64,000 nucleotides of DNA. Origin: Alphaproteobacteria bacterium (lineage in GTDB: Bacteria; Pseudomonadota; Alphaproteobacteria; CACIAM-22H2). How positions within the stretch are numbered: the stretch's first letter is position 1; every line of letters begins with the position of its first letter. The position numbers and the translations under genes are program-made. The stretch spans positions 326,064-390,063 of the forward strand of contig JAEULA010000034.1 of the NCBI GenBank assembly GCA_016793165.1, written 5' to 3'. Positions 43,789 to 51,546 of the stretch are shown here, piece by piece. The notes beneath the pieces were generated by a model. The model saw only the letters and a list, made by a program, of their open reading frames with translations. It was not told the origin of the DNA and did no database searches.

Positions 43789-45044
43789 TGTGACCCCTCC
43801 TTGGCGGGCGGTCGTCCGATCATGGCGATGGTGAGATCGTCGGGCAGCGGCCACGGCACGCTGGTGCGCAGCCGGTCCCAGACGCGCTCGAAGGTCGCCG
43901 CGGCGCCGTAGCTGCGCGGGATGCCCGCGACCGTCTGGCACAGCCGGTCCCAACCCATCGCCTCGCCGTCCTGCATGCGCAGGTCGGTCAGCGCGTCGCT
44001 GTAGAGCATCAGGAACTCGCCGGGCGCCAGCACCGTATGGCGGTTCTCGTAGGTCGCGGCGGGCGACAGGCCAACCGGCAGGCCGCGCGCGTCGCAGACC
44101 CGGGCCACCGGGCGCTTCAGGTCGCCGATGATCGGCGGCGGCGAGCCCGCGGTCGCGTAGACGAAGTCGTTGGTCTCCAGGTCCAGGGTGCCGACGATGA
44201 ACGTCGCGAACTCGCCCGTCTCGAGCGTGCGGCACAGGCCGGCATTGATCTTCATCAGCGCCGCGGCGGGATCGGAAAGATCGAAGTTCCCCGTCTGGAG
44301 CAGCGTGTGGACGCGGAAGGCGTTGATCGCCGACACGATCCCGTGGCCCGTGATGTCCGCGGCGAACACCGTCACGCGGCGCGCATCGATCCTGTTGATG
44401 CCCCAGATGTCGCCGCCGATCTCCGCGCTCGGCTCGACCATCCCGTGGATCATCAGCCCGGTGGATGCCGCCACCTCCTGCAGCTCCGCCTCCGAGGGCA
44501 CGATGTTCGCCTGCAGTCGCCGCGCCGCGGCGAGCTCGCGGTCGATGCGGCTGCGATAGGCGACGAGGTGCTGCTCGAACCGCCAGCGCTCGAGATGCGA
44601 ATGAGCCCGGGCGAGGAGCTCGGGGAGCTCGACCGGCTTGCGCAGCAGATCGGAGGCCCCCGCCGCGAAGACCGCGGCGATGTCGGTCGGTTTGTCGATC
44701 GAGCTGTGGACGAGGATCGGCAGCCGCGCCGTCTGCGGCGCCGCGCGCAGCCGTCGGCACACTTCGAAGCCGTCCATCTCTGGCATATGCAGGTCGACGA
44801 TCACGAGGTCCGGGCACTGCAGGGCCACTTCGGCGAGGGCCTGAACGCCGTCGGCCGCCTGCCGGACATTGGCGTAGCCGGCCTTCGCGAACGCGCTCCG
44901 GATCAGGTTCCGCGACAGCCGCGAGTCGTCGACGATGAGGATCGAGCTGCCCGTCAGCTCGCTGAACACGGCCTCGGCGGCGGGCAATGCCGACGGCTCC
45001 GCATTCGCCACGGCATCGATGCGGACCGGCGCCTCGGAACCCAT
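43785..45044 (-). CDS. Receiver-PP2C (SpoIIE/RsbU-type) phosphatase
   Basis: A 419-residue response regulator with a phosphatase output. The receiver (about residues 34-155) is intact: acidic pair Asp39/Asp40, phosphoacceptor Asp84 in VIVDLHMPEMDG, VHSS and RKPV. A coiled linker (about 165-200) leads to a PP2C_SIG domain with SAEIGGDIWG, FAADITGHGIVSAI, YSDALTDLR and the metal-binding PDDLTIAM. Family knowledge: such proteins dephosphorylate STAS-domain antagonists when activated. Here a phosphoryl group from the CheA encoded upstream is the obvious input. The order resembles HsbR of Pseudomonas aeruginosa, split into two genes. ATG 45044 gives a short N-terminal tail before the receiver. Confidence 0.93.
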   Translation of the reverse strand: MGSEAPVRIDAVANAEPSALPAAEAVFSELTGSSILIVDDSRLSRNLIRSAFAKAGYANVRQAADGVQALAEVALQCPDLVIVDLHMPEMDGFEVCRRLRAAPQTARLPILVHSSIDKPTDIAAVFAAGASDLLRKPVELPELLARAHSHLERWRFEQHLVAYRSRIDRELAAARRLQANIVPSEAELQEVAASTGLMIHGMVEPSAEIGGDIWGINRIDARRVTVFAADITGHGIVSAINAFRVHTLLQTGNFDLSDPAAALMKINAGLCRTLETGEFATFIVGTLDLETNDFVYATAGSPPPIIGDLKRPVARVCDARGLPVGLSPAATYENRHTVLAPGEFLMLYSDALTDLRMQDGEAMGWDRLCQTVAGIPRSYGAAATFERVWDRLRTSVPWPLPDDLTIAMIGRPPAKEGSQ

Positions 45045-45078
45045 GCGTCGACCTGGATTCGACCGACCCCGCCCCGAA

Positions 45079-45384
45079 TCACGTCCGGATGGTGACGATC
45101 TTCGACAGGTCGGCGAGCTCGAGGACCCGCCGGACATGCCCGGTCGGATTGTTCACCGAGAAGGTCCAGCTGGCCTTCTTCGCCTCCTCGCTGGCGATCA
45201 GCAGCATGCCGATGCCGGCGGAATCGATGGACTCGAGTTCGCGGAGGTCGAAGGCGCAGTGCTTGGGCTTGCGCTGGCTGACGTCGGCCAGGAGGGCGCG
45301 GAAGGCCCCGTGGTCCTCCATCGAGAGCGATCCGACGAACCGGATCTCGACGTCGTCGCCGCGCTGGATGACAGTCTGTCTCAT
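45079..45384 (-). CDS. STAS-domain anti-sigma-factor antagonist
   Basis: A 101-residue single-domain STAS protein (SpoIIAA/RsbV type). Sequence IRFVGSLSMEDHGAFRALL forms the first strand and helix; Ser55 in ESIDSAGIGML is at the conserved phosphorylation site. It would be phosphorylated by the HATPase protein and dephosphorylated by the PP2C protein encoded just downstream. It ends 34 bp before the PP2C gene in the same operon. A HsbA-like role (binding an anti-sigma factor or a cyclase) is possible but its partner is unknown. Confidence 0.93.
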   Translation of the reverse strand: MRQTVIQRGDDVEIRFVGSLSMEDHGAFRALLADVSQRKPKHCAFDLRELESIDSAGIGMLLIASEEAKKASWTFSVNNPTGHVRRVLELADLSKIVTIRT

Positions 45385-45405
45385 TGACCTTCTCCCGAAT
45401 GGGAA

Positions 45406-46554
45406 TCAGAAAAGTTCGACGTCGCCGGAGTCCGCCGCCGCCGCCGGCGCCGCCTCGGGCGGCGCGACGCCGTCGAGCAGCATCGCGGCGATGAACCGCT
45501 CCCGCATCTCGCCGAGGGAGCGCTGGGAGATCAGGCTGCGCAGCCATGCCTCGTCGGGGGTGCCGTCGGGCAGGCCGGAGCTCGACGCCGAGGTCTCCTG
45601 CATCGATTCGAGCGCCGCCTGCAGCGTGGACAGCGCGTCGACGACGTTCTGGAGGCGCTGCGTCGCGCGGTCCTGGAACTGCATGTCGACGACGCTGCGC
45701 GAAATCAGCGCCGAGGATTCGCGCGAGATCTCCATCGCGCCGGCCACCGTCTCGGTCAGGCCCTTGTACTGCTCGATCAGCGCCTGCATGAGCTTCACGA
45801 TCTCCTCGCGGGCGACGATGAGGTCGGTCATGTCGACGTTGGCGGACTCGCGGACCGCGGCGTGGCTCGAGCGGATGCCGGAGGCGACCTGGCCGATCCC
45901 GCTGCGCATGCGGTTGGCGATCGCGTTCATCGACTTCGAAAGCTCCTGGACCTCGTGCGCGACGACGCCGAAGCCCTTGCCGGCCTCCCCGGCGCGGGCC
46001 GCCTCGATCCGCGCATTGAGCGCGAGCAGGTTCGTCTGCTTGTTGATCCGCTCGACGTCGGCGATCAGCTGCTCGACCTGGCCGAGATCGCCGACGACGT
46101 CGTCGAGGGAGTAGACGACCTTCACGCTGTGCTTGGAGGTCTGGACGATCTGCGACATCAGCGATCCCAGGCGGCCGTCGATGACCTGGATCACCTCGGC
46201 AGTCTCGACCTCGCTGTCGCCGCAGCGGACCTTCGCCGTCGCCTCGATCACCTCGTTCAGCTTCTGAGACTGCGCCATCGCGCTGTTCGCCAGATCCCGG
46301 AACTGCCGGGACAGGTCGACGACCTTGGTCTCGACGAGCTGCGAGGTCGTGCCGATCTCGCTGCAGACCGCGTGGATCACCTTGCGATGCGTGGCCGAAA
46401 GGCCCTGCCAGCGCCGCACCAGATCGGCGAGCAGCGGATCTATCGCCGGTGCCGCGGTCTCGGGCGCGGCCGTTGCGACGACGGTGTCGTTGGCGGGGCT
46501 CGGCGTCTCCGCGACGGCGGCCGCCCGGCCCATCAGGCGGGCGAGCAGGCTCAT
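45406..46554 (-). CDS. Soluble methyl-accepting-chemotaxis-type signalling protein
   Basis: A 382-residue cytosolic protein without membrane helices or a recognisable sensor domain. It is largely helical; the MA-type hairpin tip is INKQTNLLALNARIEAARAG (about residues 188-207) followed by GKGFGVVAHEVQELSKS. It therefore may contact CheA or the partner-switch proteins directly. The C-terminal 45 residues are Ala/Pro-rich and end SGDVELF, nearly the same as the CheD terminus in this window. ATG 46554 gives MSLLARLMGRAAA; an upstream in-frame ATG would add 17 residues. The gene lies between cheA and the STAS gene. Confidence 0.9.
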   Translation of the reverse strand: MSLLARLMGRAAAVAETPSPANDTVVATAAPETAAPAIDPLLADLVRRWQGLSATHRKVIHAVCSEIGTTSQLVETKVVDLSRQFRDLANSAMAQSQKLNEVIEATAKVRCGDSEVETAEVIQVIDGRLGSLMSQIVQTSKHSVKVVYSLDDVVGDLGQVEQLIADVERINKQTNLLALNARIEAARAGEAGKGFGVVAHEVQELSKSMNAIANRMRSGIGQVASGIRSSHAAVRESANVDMTDLIVAREEIVKLMQALIEQYKGLTETVAGAMEISRESSALISRSVVDMQFQDRATQRLQNVVDALSTLQAALESMQETSASSSGLPDGTPDEAWLRSLISQRSLGEMRERFIAAMLLDGVAPPEAAPAAAADSGDVELF

Positions 46555-46627
46555 GGCCGGCCCCGCGTCGCCATTGCGGGCGTCGCCGGCTCGGCACCGG
46601 AGCACGGAACGGGACGCGTGCGCACGA

Positions 46628-48748
46628 TCAGGCCGCCGCCTGCTCGCGCACCGCGCCGCCGGAGGCGAGAACCGGATTGCCGGCGAGCGGCCGCATGCGC
46701 GCCAGGCCGTCGACGTCGAGGATCAGCGCCACCCGGCCGTTGCCCAGGATCGTCGCCGCGGAGATGCCCTCGATCTGGTCGTAATTCTCCTCGAGGCTCT
46801 TGATGACGACCTGCTGCTGGCCGAGCAGCTCGTCGATGACGAGGCCGATGCGGCCGCGATCCTCGGTGTCGACCAGGACGACCAGGCCCGAGGCCGGATC
46901 GGTGATCGCGTCGTCGACGCCGAAGATCGATCCGAGATGAACGAGCCGCACGTAGTCGCCGCGGATCGAGACGACGTTCTCGCCGTTCGGCAGGTGGTGC
47001 AGATCCTGCGGGCGCGGACGCAGGCTCTCCACGATCGAGTTGATCGGCAGGATGTAGCGCTCGCTGCCGACCGACAGGACCATGCCGTCGAGCACCGCCA
47101 GGGTCAGCGGCAGCGTCAGGGTGAAACGCGACCCCTTCCCCGGGGTCGACTGGATGGTCACGCGGCCGCCGAGGGCCTGGATGTTGCGGCGGACGACGTC
47201 CATGCCGACGCCGCGGCCGGAGATGTCCGTGACCGCGTCCGCGGTCGAGAAGCCGGCGGCGAAGATCAGGTTGTCGATCTCCTCGTCGGAGAGCTGCGCC
47301 GTCGGCGCGACCAGGCCGCGCTCCTTGGCGAGCCGGAGGACCTTGTCGCGGTTGATCCCACGGCCATCGTCCTCGACGGCGATGACGATACGGCCGCCGC
47401 GATGCGAGGCCGAGAGATGGATCGTACCCTCGGCGGGCTTGCCGGCGGCAAGGCGCTCGGCCGGCGTCTCGATGCCGTGATCCATCGAATTGCGGATCAT
47501 ATGGGTCAGCGGATCGGCGATCTCCTCGATCACCGTCTTGTCGACCTCGGTGTTCTCGCCATTGGTGACGAGCCTGACCTGCTTGCCCAGCTTGGCGGAC
47601 ACGTCGCGCACGATCCGCGGCATCCGGGCGAAGACGGATTTCACCGGCTGCATGCGGATCGCCATGACGCTTTCCTGGAGCTCGCGCATGTACATGCCGA
47701 GCGCCTCGAGCCCCTGGGCGATCATGGGGTGGCTGGCTTCCGCGATGTCGCTCATCCGCTGGGCGACCATCGACTGCGTGATCACCAGCTCGCCGACCGT
47801 GTCGACGAGGCGGTCGACGCGATCGAGATCGACCCGGATCGACGTCGTGCGCGCCGCGCTCGCCGCATCCGGCCTCACCTCGGGCCGGCCGCCGGTCGCC
47901 GCCTTGGGCTTCGCCGGCGCGGGCGCGCCGCGTGCCGGAGGCTCCGGCGCCGCCGCGGCGGGCGTGGCCCCGGACGCGGGCGCCGGGACCGCGACGGCCG
48001 TCACGGCGGAGGCCGGCTCGTCGATCGTCAGTTCGCAGTCGTCGACGACGAACTCGAAGACGTCCATCACCGCGTTGCGACCGGCCGACGTCTCGAGCTC
48101 GAAGTCCCACGCGAAATATGCCTCCTCGGGATCGAGGGCATCGAGCGACGGCAGGCGCGACAGGTCGATCCTGGTGGTGAGGCGCCCGAGCGTCTTGAGC
48201 TCGCGCACCAGGAGCAGCGGCTCGTTGGCATGCCGGTAGAGGGCCGCACCGGGCACGAAACGGATCTTCGTGGCGCCCTCGCGCGCCGTGCGCGGACCGG
48301 CCGGCGCGGCAGCGGCCGCGGCGGGCCGGGGAGCCGCCGGCTCCGCGGCACGCGGCTTGTCCTCGCCGGTGATCAGCGCCTCGAGTTCCTGGGCCGTGTC
48401 GCGGCCGTAGTCGGCGGGTAGCGGCGTTTCCGTCTTCGCGGCATCGACGAGGTCGGCGAGCACGTCGCCCGCCCGAAGCAGGAGGCTCGTGACCTCCGGC
48501 GACGGCGCGAGCCGCGCGTCGCGGAGATGGTCGAGCACGGTCTCGAAGCAGTGCGCGAAGGTCACCAGCGCCGTGAACTTGAACGCGCCGGCGCCGGCCT
48601 TGATCGAGTGGACGGCGCGGAAGATCGCGTTGAGCGTCTCGGAATCGCTCTCCCCCGCGTCGAGCCGGGCCAGGTTGCTCTCGAGCTCGCTGAGCTGCTC
48701 GACGCATTCCTCGAAGAACGTGACCTTGAAGCGGCTGAAATCGTCCAT
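46628..48748 (-). CDS. cheA: Chemotaxis histidine kinase CheA
   Basis: A 706-residue CheA. P1 Hpt domain with phospho-acceptor His47 (FRAVHSIKAGAGAF); a middle alpha/beta domain (about residues 160-250, with LYRHANEPLLLVRELKTLG) likely docks CheY/CheB; an Ala/Pro-rich linker; P3 dimerisation (RVDRLVDTVGELVITQSMV); P4 HATPase with THMIRNSMDHGIE, DDGRGIN and GRGVGMDVVRRNI; P5 CheW-like domain (LTLAVLDGMVLSVG to the end). The C-terminal AVREQAAA is unremarkable. It is the only CheA in the window and would serve both the CheW/CheR/CheD/CheB set at 28-34 kb and the receivers encoded around it. Confidence 0.96.
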   Translation of the reverse strand: MDDFSRFKVTFFEECVEQLSELESNLARLDAGESDSETLNAIFRAVHSIKAGAGAFKFTALVTFAHCFETVLDHLRDARLAPSPEVTSLLLRAGDVLADLVDAAKTETPLPADYGRDTAQELEALITGEDKPRAAEPAAPRPAAAAAAPAGPRTAREGATKIRFVPGAALYRHANEPLLLVRELKTLGRLTTRIDLSRLPSLDALDPEEAYFAWDFELETSAGRNAVMDVFEFVVDDCELTIDEPASAVTAVAVPAPASGATPAAAAPEPPARGAPAPAKPKAATGGRPEVRPDAASAARTTSIRVDLDRVDRLVDTVGELVITQSMVAQRMSDIAEASHPMIAQGLEALGMYMRELQESVMAIRMQPVKSVFARMPRIVRDVSAKLGKQVRLVTNGENTEVDKTVIEEIADPLTHMIRNSMDHGIETPAERLAAGKPAEGTIHLSASHRGGRIVIAVEDDGRGINRDKVLRLAKERGLVAPTAQLSDEEIDNLIFAAGFSTADAVTDISGRGVGMDVVRRNIQALGGRVTIQSTPGKGSRFTLTLPLTLAVLDGMVLSVGSERYILPINSIVESLRPRPQDLHHLPNGENVVSIRGDYVRLVHLGSIFGVDDAITDPASGLVVLVDTEDRGRIGLVIDELLGQQQVVIKSLEENYDQIEGISAATILGNGRVALILDVDGLARMRPLAGNPVLASGGAVREQAAA

Positions 48749-48785
48749 GGCGTCCTGCTACCTGCTGACGTCGTGCCGTCGTCCC

Positions 48786-49151
48786 TTAGACGCAGACCTT
48801 CTGAACGACCTGCACCAGCTTGTCCGGCTCGAAGGGCTTCACGATCCAGCCCGTCGCGCCGGCGGCGCGCCCCTCGTTCTTCTTCGTCGCGTCGCCCTCG
48901 GTGGTCAGGACCAGGATCGGCGTGACCTTGTGGACCGGATCGGCGCGCAGCGTGCGGACGAGGGTGAGGCCGTCCATGTTCGGCATGTTCACGTCGGTGA
49001 TCACGAGGTCGACCTTGCCCTTGGCGAGCTGCTGCAGGGCGAGCTTCCCGTCGGCAGCCTCGATCACTTCGTAGCCGGCGCCCTTCAACGTGAAGCTGAC
49101 CATGTCGCGCATCGTCTTCGAGTCGTCGACGGCGAGGATCTTCTTGGCCAT
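48786..49151 (-). CDS. cheY: Chemotaxis response regulator CheY
   Basis: A 121-residue single-domain receiver. Acidic pair Asp9/Asp10 in LAVDDSKTMRDM, phosphoacceptor Asp53 in VITDVNMPNMDG, Thr in LVLTTEG and Lys in WIVKPFEPDKL. The sequence is of the CheY type found directly upstream of cheA in many alphaproteobacteria. It would be phosphorylated by CheA and act on the flagellar switch or as a phosphate sink. No CheZ or CheX is in view. The gene lies 37 bp upstream of cheA. Confidence 0.95.
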   Translation of the reverse strand: MAKKILAVDDSKTMRDMVSFTLKGAGYEVIEAADGKLALQQLAKGKVDLVITDVNMPNMDGLTLVRTLRADPVHKVTPILVLTTEGDATKKNEGRAAGATGWIVKPFEPDKLVQVVQKVCV

Positions 49152-49187
49152 TCTGCTGTTCCTTCGATGGGTCGAGCGTTCGGACGG

Positions 49188-49487
49188 TCAGGCCGCCGCG
49201 GCGGGCAGCGTCAGGACCTGCGCGAGATCGAGCTCCTCGATCGCGCGGCGGAAGGCGGGGGACGCGGCCGTCACCGCGAGGGACTTGCCGCGCGCGCGTT
49301 GCGTGAGGGCGGCGGCCGCGAGGACCTGGAGGCAGGGGCTCGTCACGACGCCGACGGTCTCGGCATCGAGCTTGAGATCGCCGGAGCTGTCGATGCTCTC
49401 GCGGAGGAGCCGATGCAGGCTCGGGGCCGCCGTGAGGTCGAGCTGCGCCGGAAGGGCGATCGTCAACGCGTCATCGGAAGCGGTCAC
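49188..49487 (-). CDS. STAS-domain protein, first gene of the che/partner-switch operon
   Basis: A 99-residue STAS-domain protein: LTIALPAQLDLTAAPSLHRLL, then VGVVTSPCLQVLAAAALTQRA. Ser50 aligns with the phosphorylated Ser of SpoIIAA, but the preceding Asp is Thr and the following Gly is altered (TSPC rather than DSSG), so regulation may differ from the second STAS protein. GTG start at 49487. First gene of an operon that runs to 42895. STAS proteins in front of cheY-cheA are found in some chemosensory operons; the partner is not known. Confidence 0.88.
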   Translation of the reverse strand: MTASDDALTIALPAQLDLTAAPSLHRLLRESIDSSGDLKLDAETVGVVTSPCLQVLAAAALTQRARGKSLAVTAASPAFRRAIEELDLAQVLTLPAAAA

Positions 49488-49785
49488 GTGGGATCCCGGT
49501 CGCTGAGAGATTGCGTAGAGTTGTCTGCACGATCGAAGGGAGATTGCTCCGAGACACGTAAAGGCCTGCTTAACTGGGGGCGCAGGTTCGGGCGGCCCGC
49601 GTCCCGATCAGCGCGAGAGACGGCACGAATGTTCGTGTCCGCCGTTCGCGCCCGGCCCGCCTGTCCGCCTTGGGAGTTCAAAGGAGGTACGCGCCCGCGC
49701 GACGACCCGAGGTGGCGGCACGGGCGGAGTCCATCGTCGGGGGCGCGCCGCTGCGATCGTGCCCGCGTTCACCATGTCCGTCGGG

Positions 49786-49816
49786 GCGGCCGCCGCGCAG
49801 CCCGGTCGGCGGCCGC
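49786..49816 (-). terminator. Inverted repeat, possible distal terminator of the pot operon
   Basis: GCGGCCGCCG (49786-49795) pairs perfectly with CGGCGGCCGC (49807-49816) around an 11-nt loop, some 70 bp past the potC-like stop. No T-run, so rho-independent action is uncertain. Confidence 0.45.
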
Positions 49817-49864
49817 GTCGTGCACCGGCGCGAACGCGGGACGAGCCGCGTCGATCGTCCGCAA

Positions 49865-49883
49865 GCGCCCGTCCCCGGGGCGC
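49865..49883 (-). terminator. Hairpin just after the potC-like gene
   Basis: GCGCCC (49865-49870) pairs with GGGCGC (49878-49883), loop 7 nt, 6 bp beyond the stop codon. Its position suggests a 3'-end hairpin; it lacks a T-run. Confidence 0.4.
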
Positions 49884-49888
49884 GCGGC

Positions 49889-50677
49889 TCAGTAGCGCAT
49901 CGCGCGCAGGCCCACGAGGCGATCCACCAGCAGGACCGCGCCGAGCGTCATCACGATCGAAACCGTCGAGGCCGCGGCGGTCGTCGGGTCGAAGTCCCAG
50001 CGGAGATAGTCGTAGACCTGCATGGGCAGCGTCGTCGTGCCGACGCCCTTGAGCAGCAGCGAGATCGATACGTTGTCGAACGAGATGATGAACGCGAACA
50101 GCGCGCCGTTGATCACGCCCGGCTTGATCAGCGGCAGCGTCACGCGCCGGAAGGTCGTCGCCGGCGAGGCGCCGAGCGAGCGTGCGGCCTCGGCAAGCGA
50201 CGGCGACATGTTGTAGAGCGAGGCGGTCACCTGCAGGAAGACGAAGGGCACGCAGACGACGATGTGGCCCAGATAGAGGCCGACCGGGGATTTCGTGCCG
50301 ATGCCGATCTGGTAGTAGAAGAACAGCAGCGCGATCGCCGTCAGGATCTCCGGCAGCAGCAAAGGTGCGAGGGTGTAGACCCGGAAGACCTCGCGCCAGT
50401 GCTTCGCGTGGCGCACGTAGAAGATCGCGGCCGGCGTGCCGATCAGCGTGGCCGCCCCCGCCGCAACGACGCCGAGCTTCAGCGACAGCCAGGTCGCATC
50501 CATGAAGGGCTGCGAGGCGAAGAACTTCGCGTACCACTGCAGCGAGAAGCCCTGGATCGGGAAGTTGAGGTACTTGCCCGAGTTCACCGAGGCGATCATC
50601 ACGATGACGATCGGCAGCATCAGGAAGACGTAGACAGCGGCGATCCCGGCGCCCATCAGCAGCCGCGCGGCGCTCAT
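49889..50677 (-). CDS. ABC transporter permease, PotC-like
   Basis: A 262-residue inner-membrane permease with six helices. It begins MSAARLLMGAGIAAVYVFLML and shows FPIQGFSLQWYAKFF, which is typical of PotC/YdcV proteins, and the EAA coupling loop EAARSLGASPATTFRRVTLPLIKPG (in two pieces around residues 165-190). Together with the PotB-like and PotA-like proteins it forms a spermidine/putrescine-family importer. ATG 50677 overlaps the potB-like stop by 4 bp. Two inverted repeats follow its stop. The family also carries other solutes, such as 2-aminoethylphosphonate or iron complexes, so the ligand is uncertain. Confidence 0.93.
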   Translation of the reverse strand: MSAARLLMGAGIAAVYVFLMLPIVIVMIASVNSGKYLNFPIQGFSLQWYAKFFASQPFMDATWLSLKLGVVAAGAATLIGTPAAIFYVRHAKHWREVFRVYTLAPLLLPEILTAIALLFFYYQIGIGTKSPVGLYLGHIVVCVPFVFLQVTASLYNMSPSLAEAARSLGASPATTFRRVTLPLIKPGVINGALFAFIISFDNVSISLLLKGVGTTTLPMQVYDYLRWDFDPTTAAASTVSIVMTLGAVLLVDRLVGLRAMRY

Positions 50678-51546
50678 GCGATGCCCCGCATGAGGCGCCC
50701 GGCGAGCCAGGCGTAGATCGCCACCGCCGCCAGCCCGACCAGCGACAGGAGCAGCGCGAGCGCGGCCCCGAAGGGCCACAGGAACTGGTCGAGCAGCGTG
50801 ATCACCTCGGTGGTGATCGTGTGGACGCGGCCGGCACCGAGCAGCGCGGGCGTCACGTAGGCGCCGCAGCCGAGGATGAAGACGAGCACGCAGCCCGACT
50901 GGATCCCGGGCATCGACAGCGGCAGCAGCACGCGCAGGAACACCTTGGTACGGCCGGCACCGAGCGAGCGCGCTGCCTCCTCGAGCCGCGGGTCGATGCC
51001 CTGCACCGCCCCCATGATCGGCAGGATCATGAACGGCAGGAAGACGTGGATCAGCGCGAGCACGACGCCGAACTCGTTGTACATGAGCTGCAGCGGCGGC
51101 AGCTCGATCAGGGCGCGGACCTGGTTGATCAGGCCGTTGTTGCCCAGGAGGATGATCCAACCGTAGGTGCGGATCACCACGCTGACCAGCAGCGGCGACA
51201 GCACCAGCCCGTAGAGCACGCCGCGCCACTTCGACGTGGTGCGCGCCAGGTGGAACGCCACGGGGTAGGCGATGACGAGGCAGCCGATCGTGATTGTCAG
51301 GGCCAGGCGCAGCGTGTCGTAGAGCAGGTCGAAGTAGAATCCGTCGGGATCGGTCAGCGCCTTGGCGTAGTTCCCGAGCGTGTAGCCATCCAGGTAGAGC
51401 TTGCTCGTCGAAGGGATGCGGAAGCTCATCACCACGATGTTGACGTAGGGCACGACGATGAGCGCGGCGATCACCACCAGCGCCGGCACGGCCATCATCA
51501 AGACCGCGCGGCGATTGCGCGCGGCGACCCGGGCGGCGGCGCTCAT
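50674..51546 (-). CDS. ABC transporter permease, PotB-like
   Basis: A 290-residue inner-membrane permease with six helices. N-terminal PALVVIAALIVVPYVNIVVMSF, periplasmic TLGNYAKALTDPDGFYFDLL and the EAA loop EEAARSLGAGRTKVFLRVLLPLSMPGI (read in two parts near residues 190-215) mark it as PotB. It overlaps its neighbours by 4 bp on both sides, so the potA-potB-potC proteins are made in equal amounts. Substrate as for the operon. Confidence 0.93.
   Translation of the reverse strand: MSAAARVAARNRRAVLMMAVPALVVIAALIVVPYVNIVVMSFRIPSTSKLYLDGYTLGNYAKALTDPDGFYFDLLYDTLRLALTITIGCLVIAYPVAFHLARTTSKWRGVLYGLVLSPLLVSVVIRTYGWIILLGNNGLINQVRALIELPPLQLMYNEFGVVLALIHVFLPFMILPIMGAVQGIDPRLEEAARSLGAGRTKVFLRVLLPLSMPGIQSGCVLVFILGCGAYVTPALLGAGRVHTITTEVITLLDQFLWPFGAALALLLSLVGLAAVAIYAWLAGRLMRGIA

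Larger units (their letters stand above)
49488..49888. other. Intergenic region between the pot and che operons
   Basis: These 401 bp carry no convincing gene. The right-hand side (as read on the minus strand, before 49487) must contain the promoter of the che/partner-switch operon; it is moderately AT-rich at 49500-49575, but no clear -35/-10 pair stands out. The other half holds two inverted repeats listed separately as terminators of the pot operon. Confidence 0.6.

Noticed and set aside
49488..49681. Small gene upstream of the che/partner-switch operon
   Set aside because: A 65-codon frame with no ribosome-binding site or plausible protein character; the region more likely holds the promoter.
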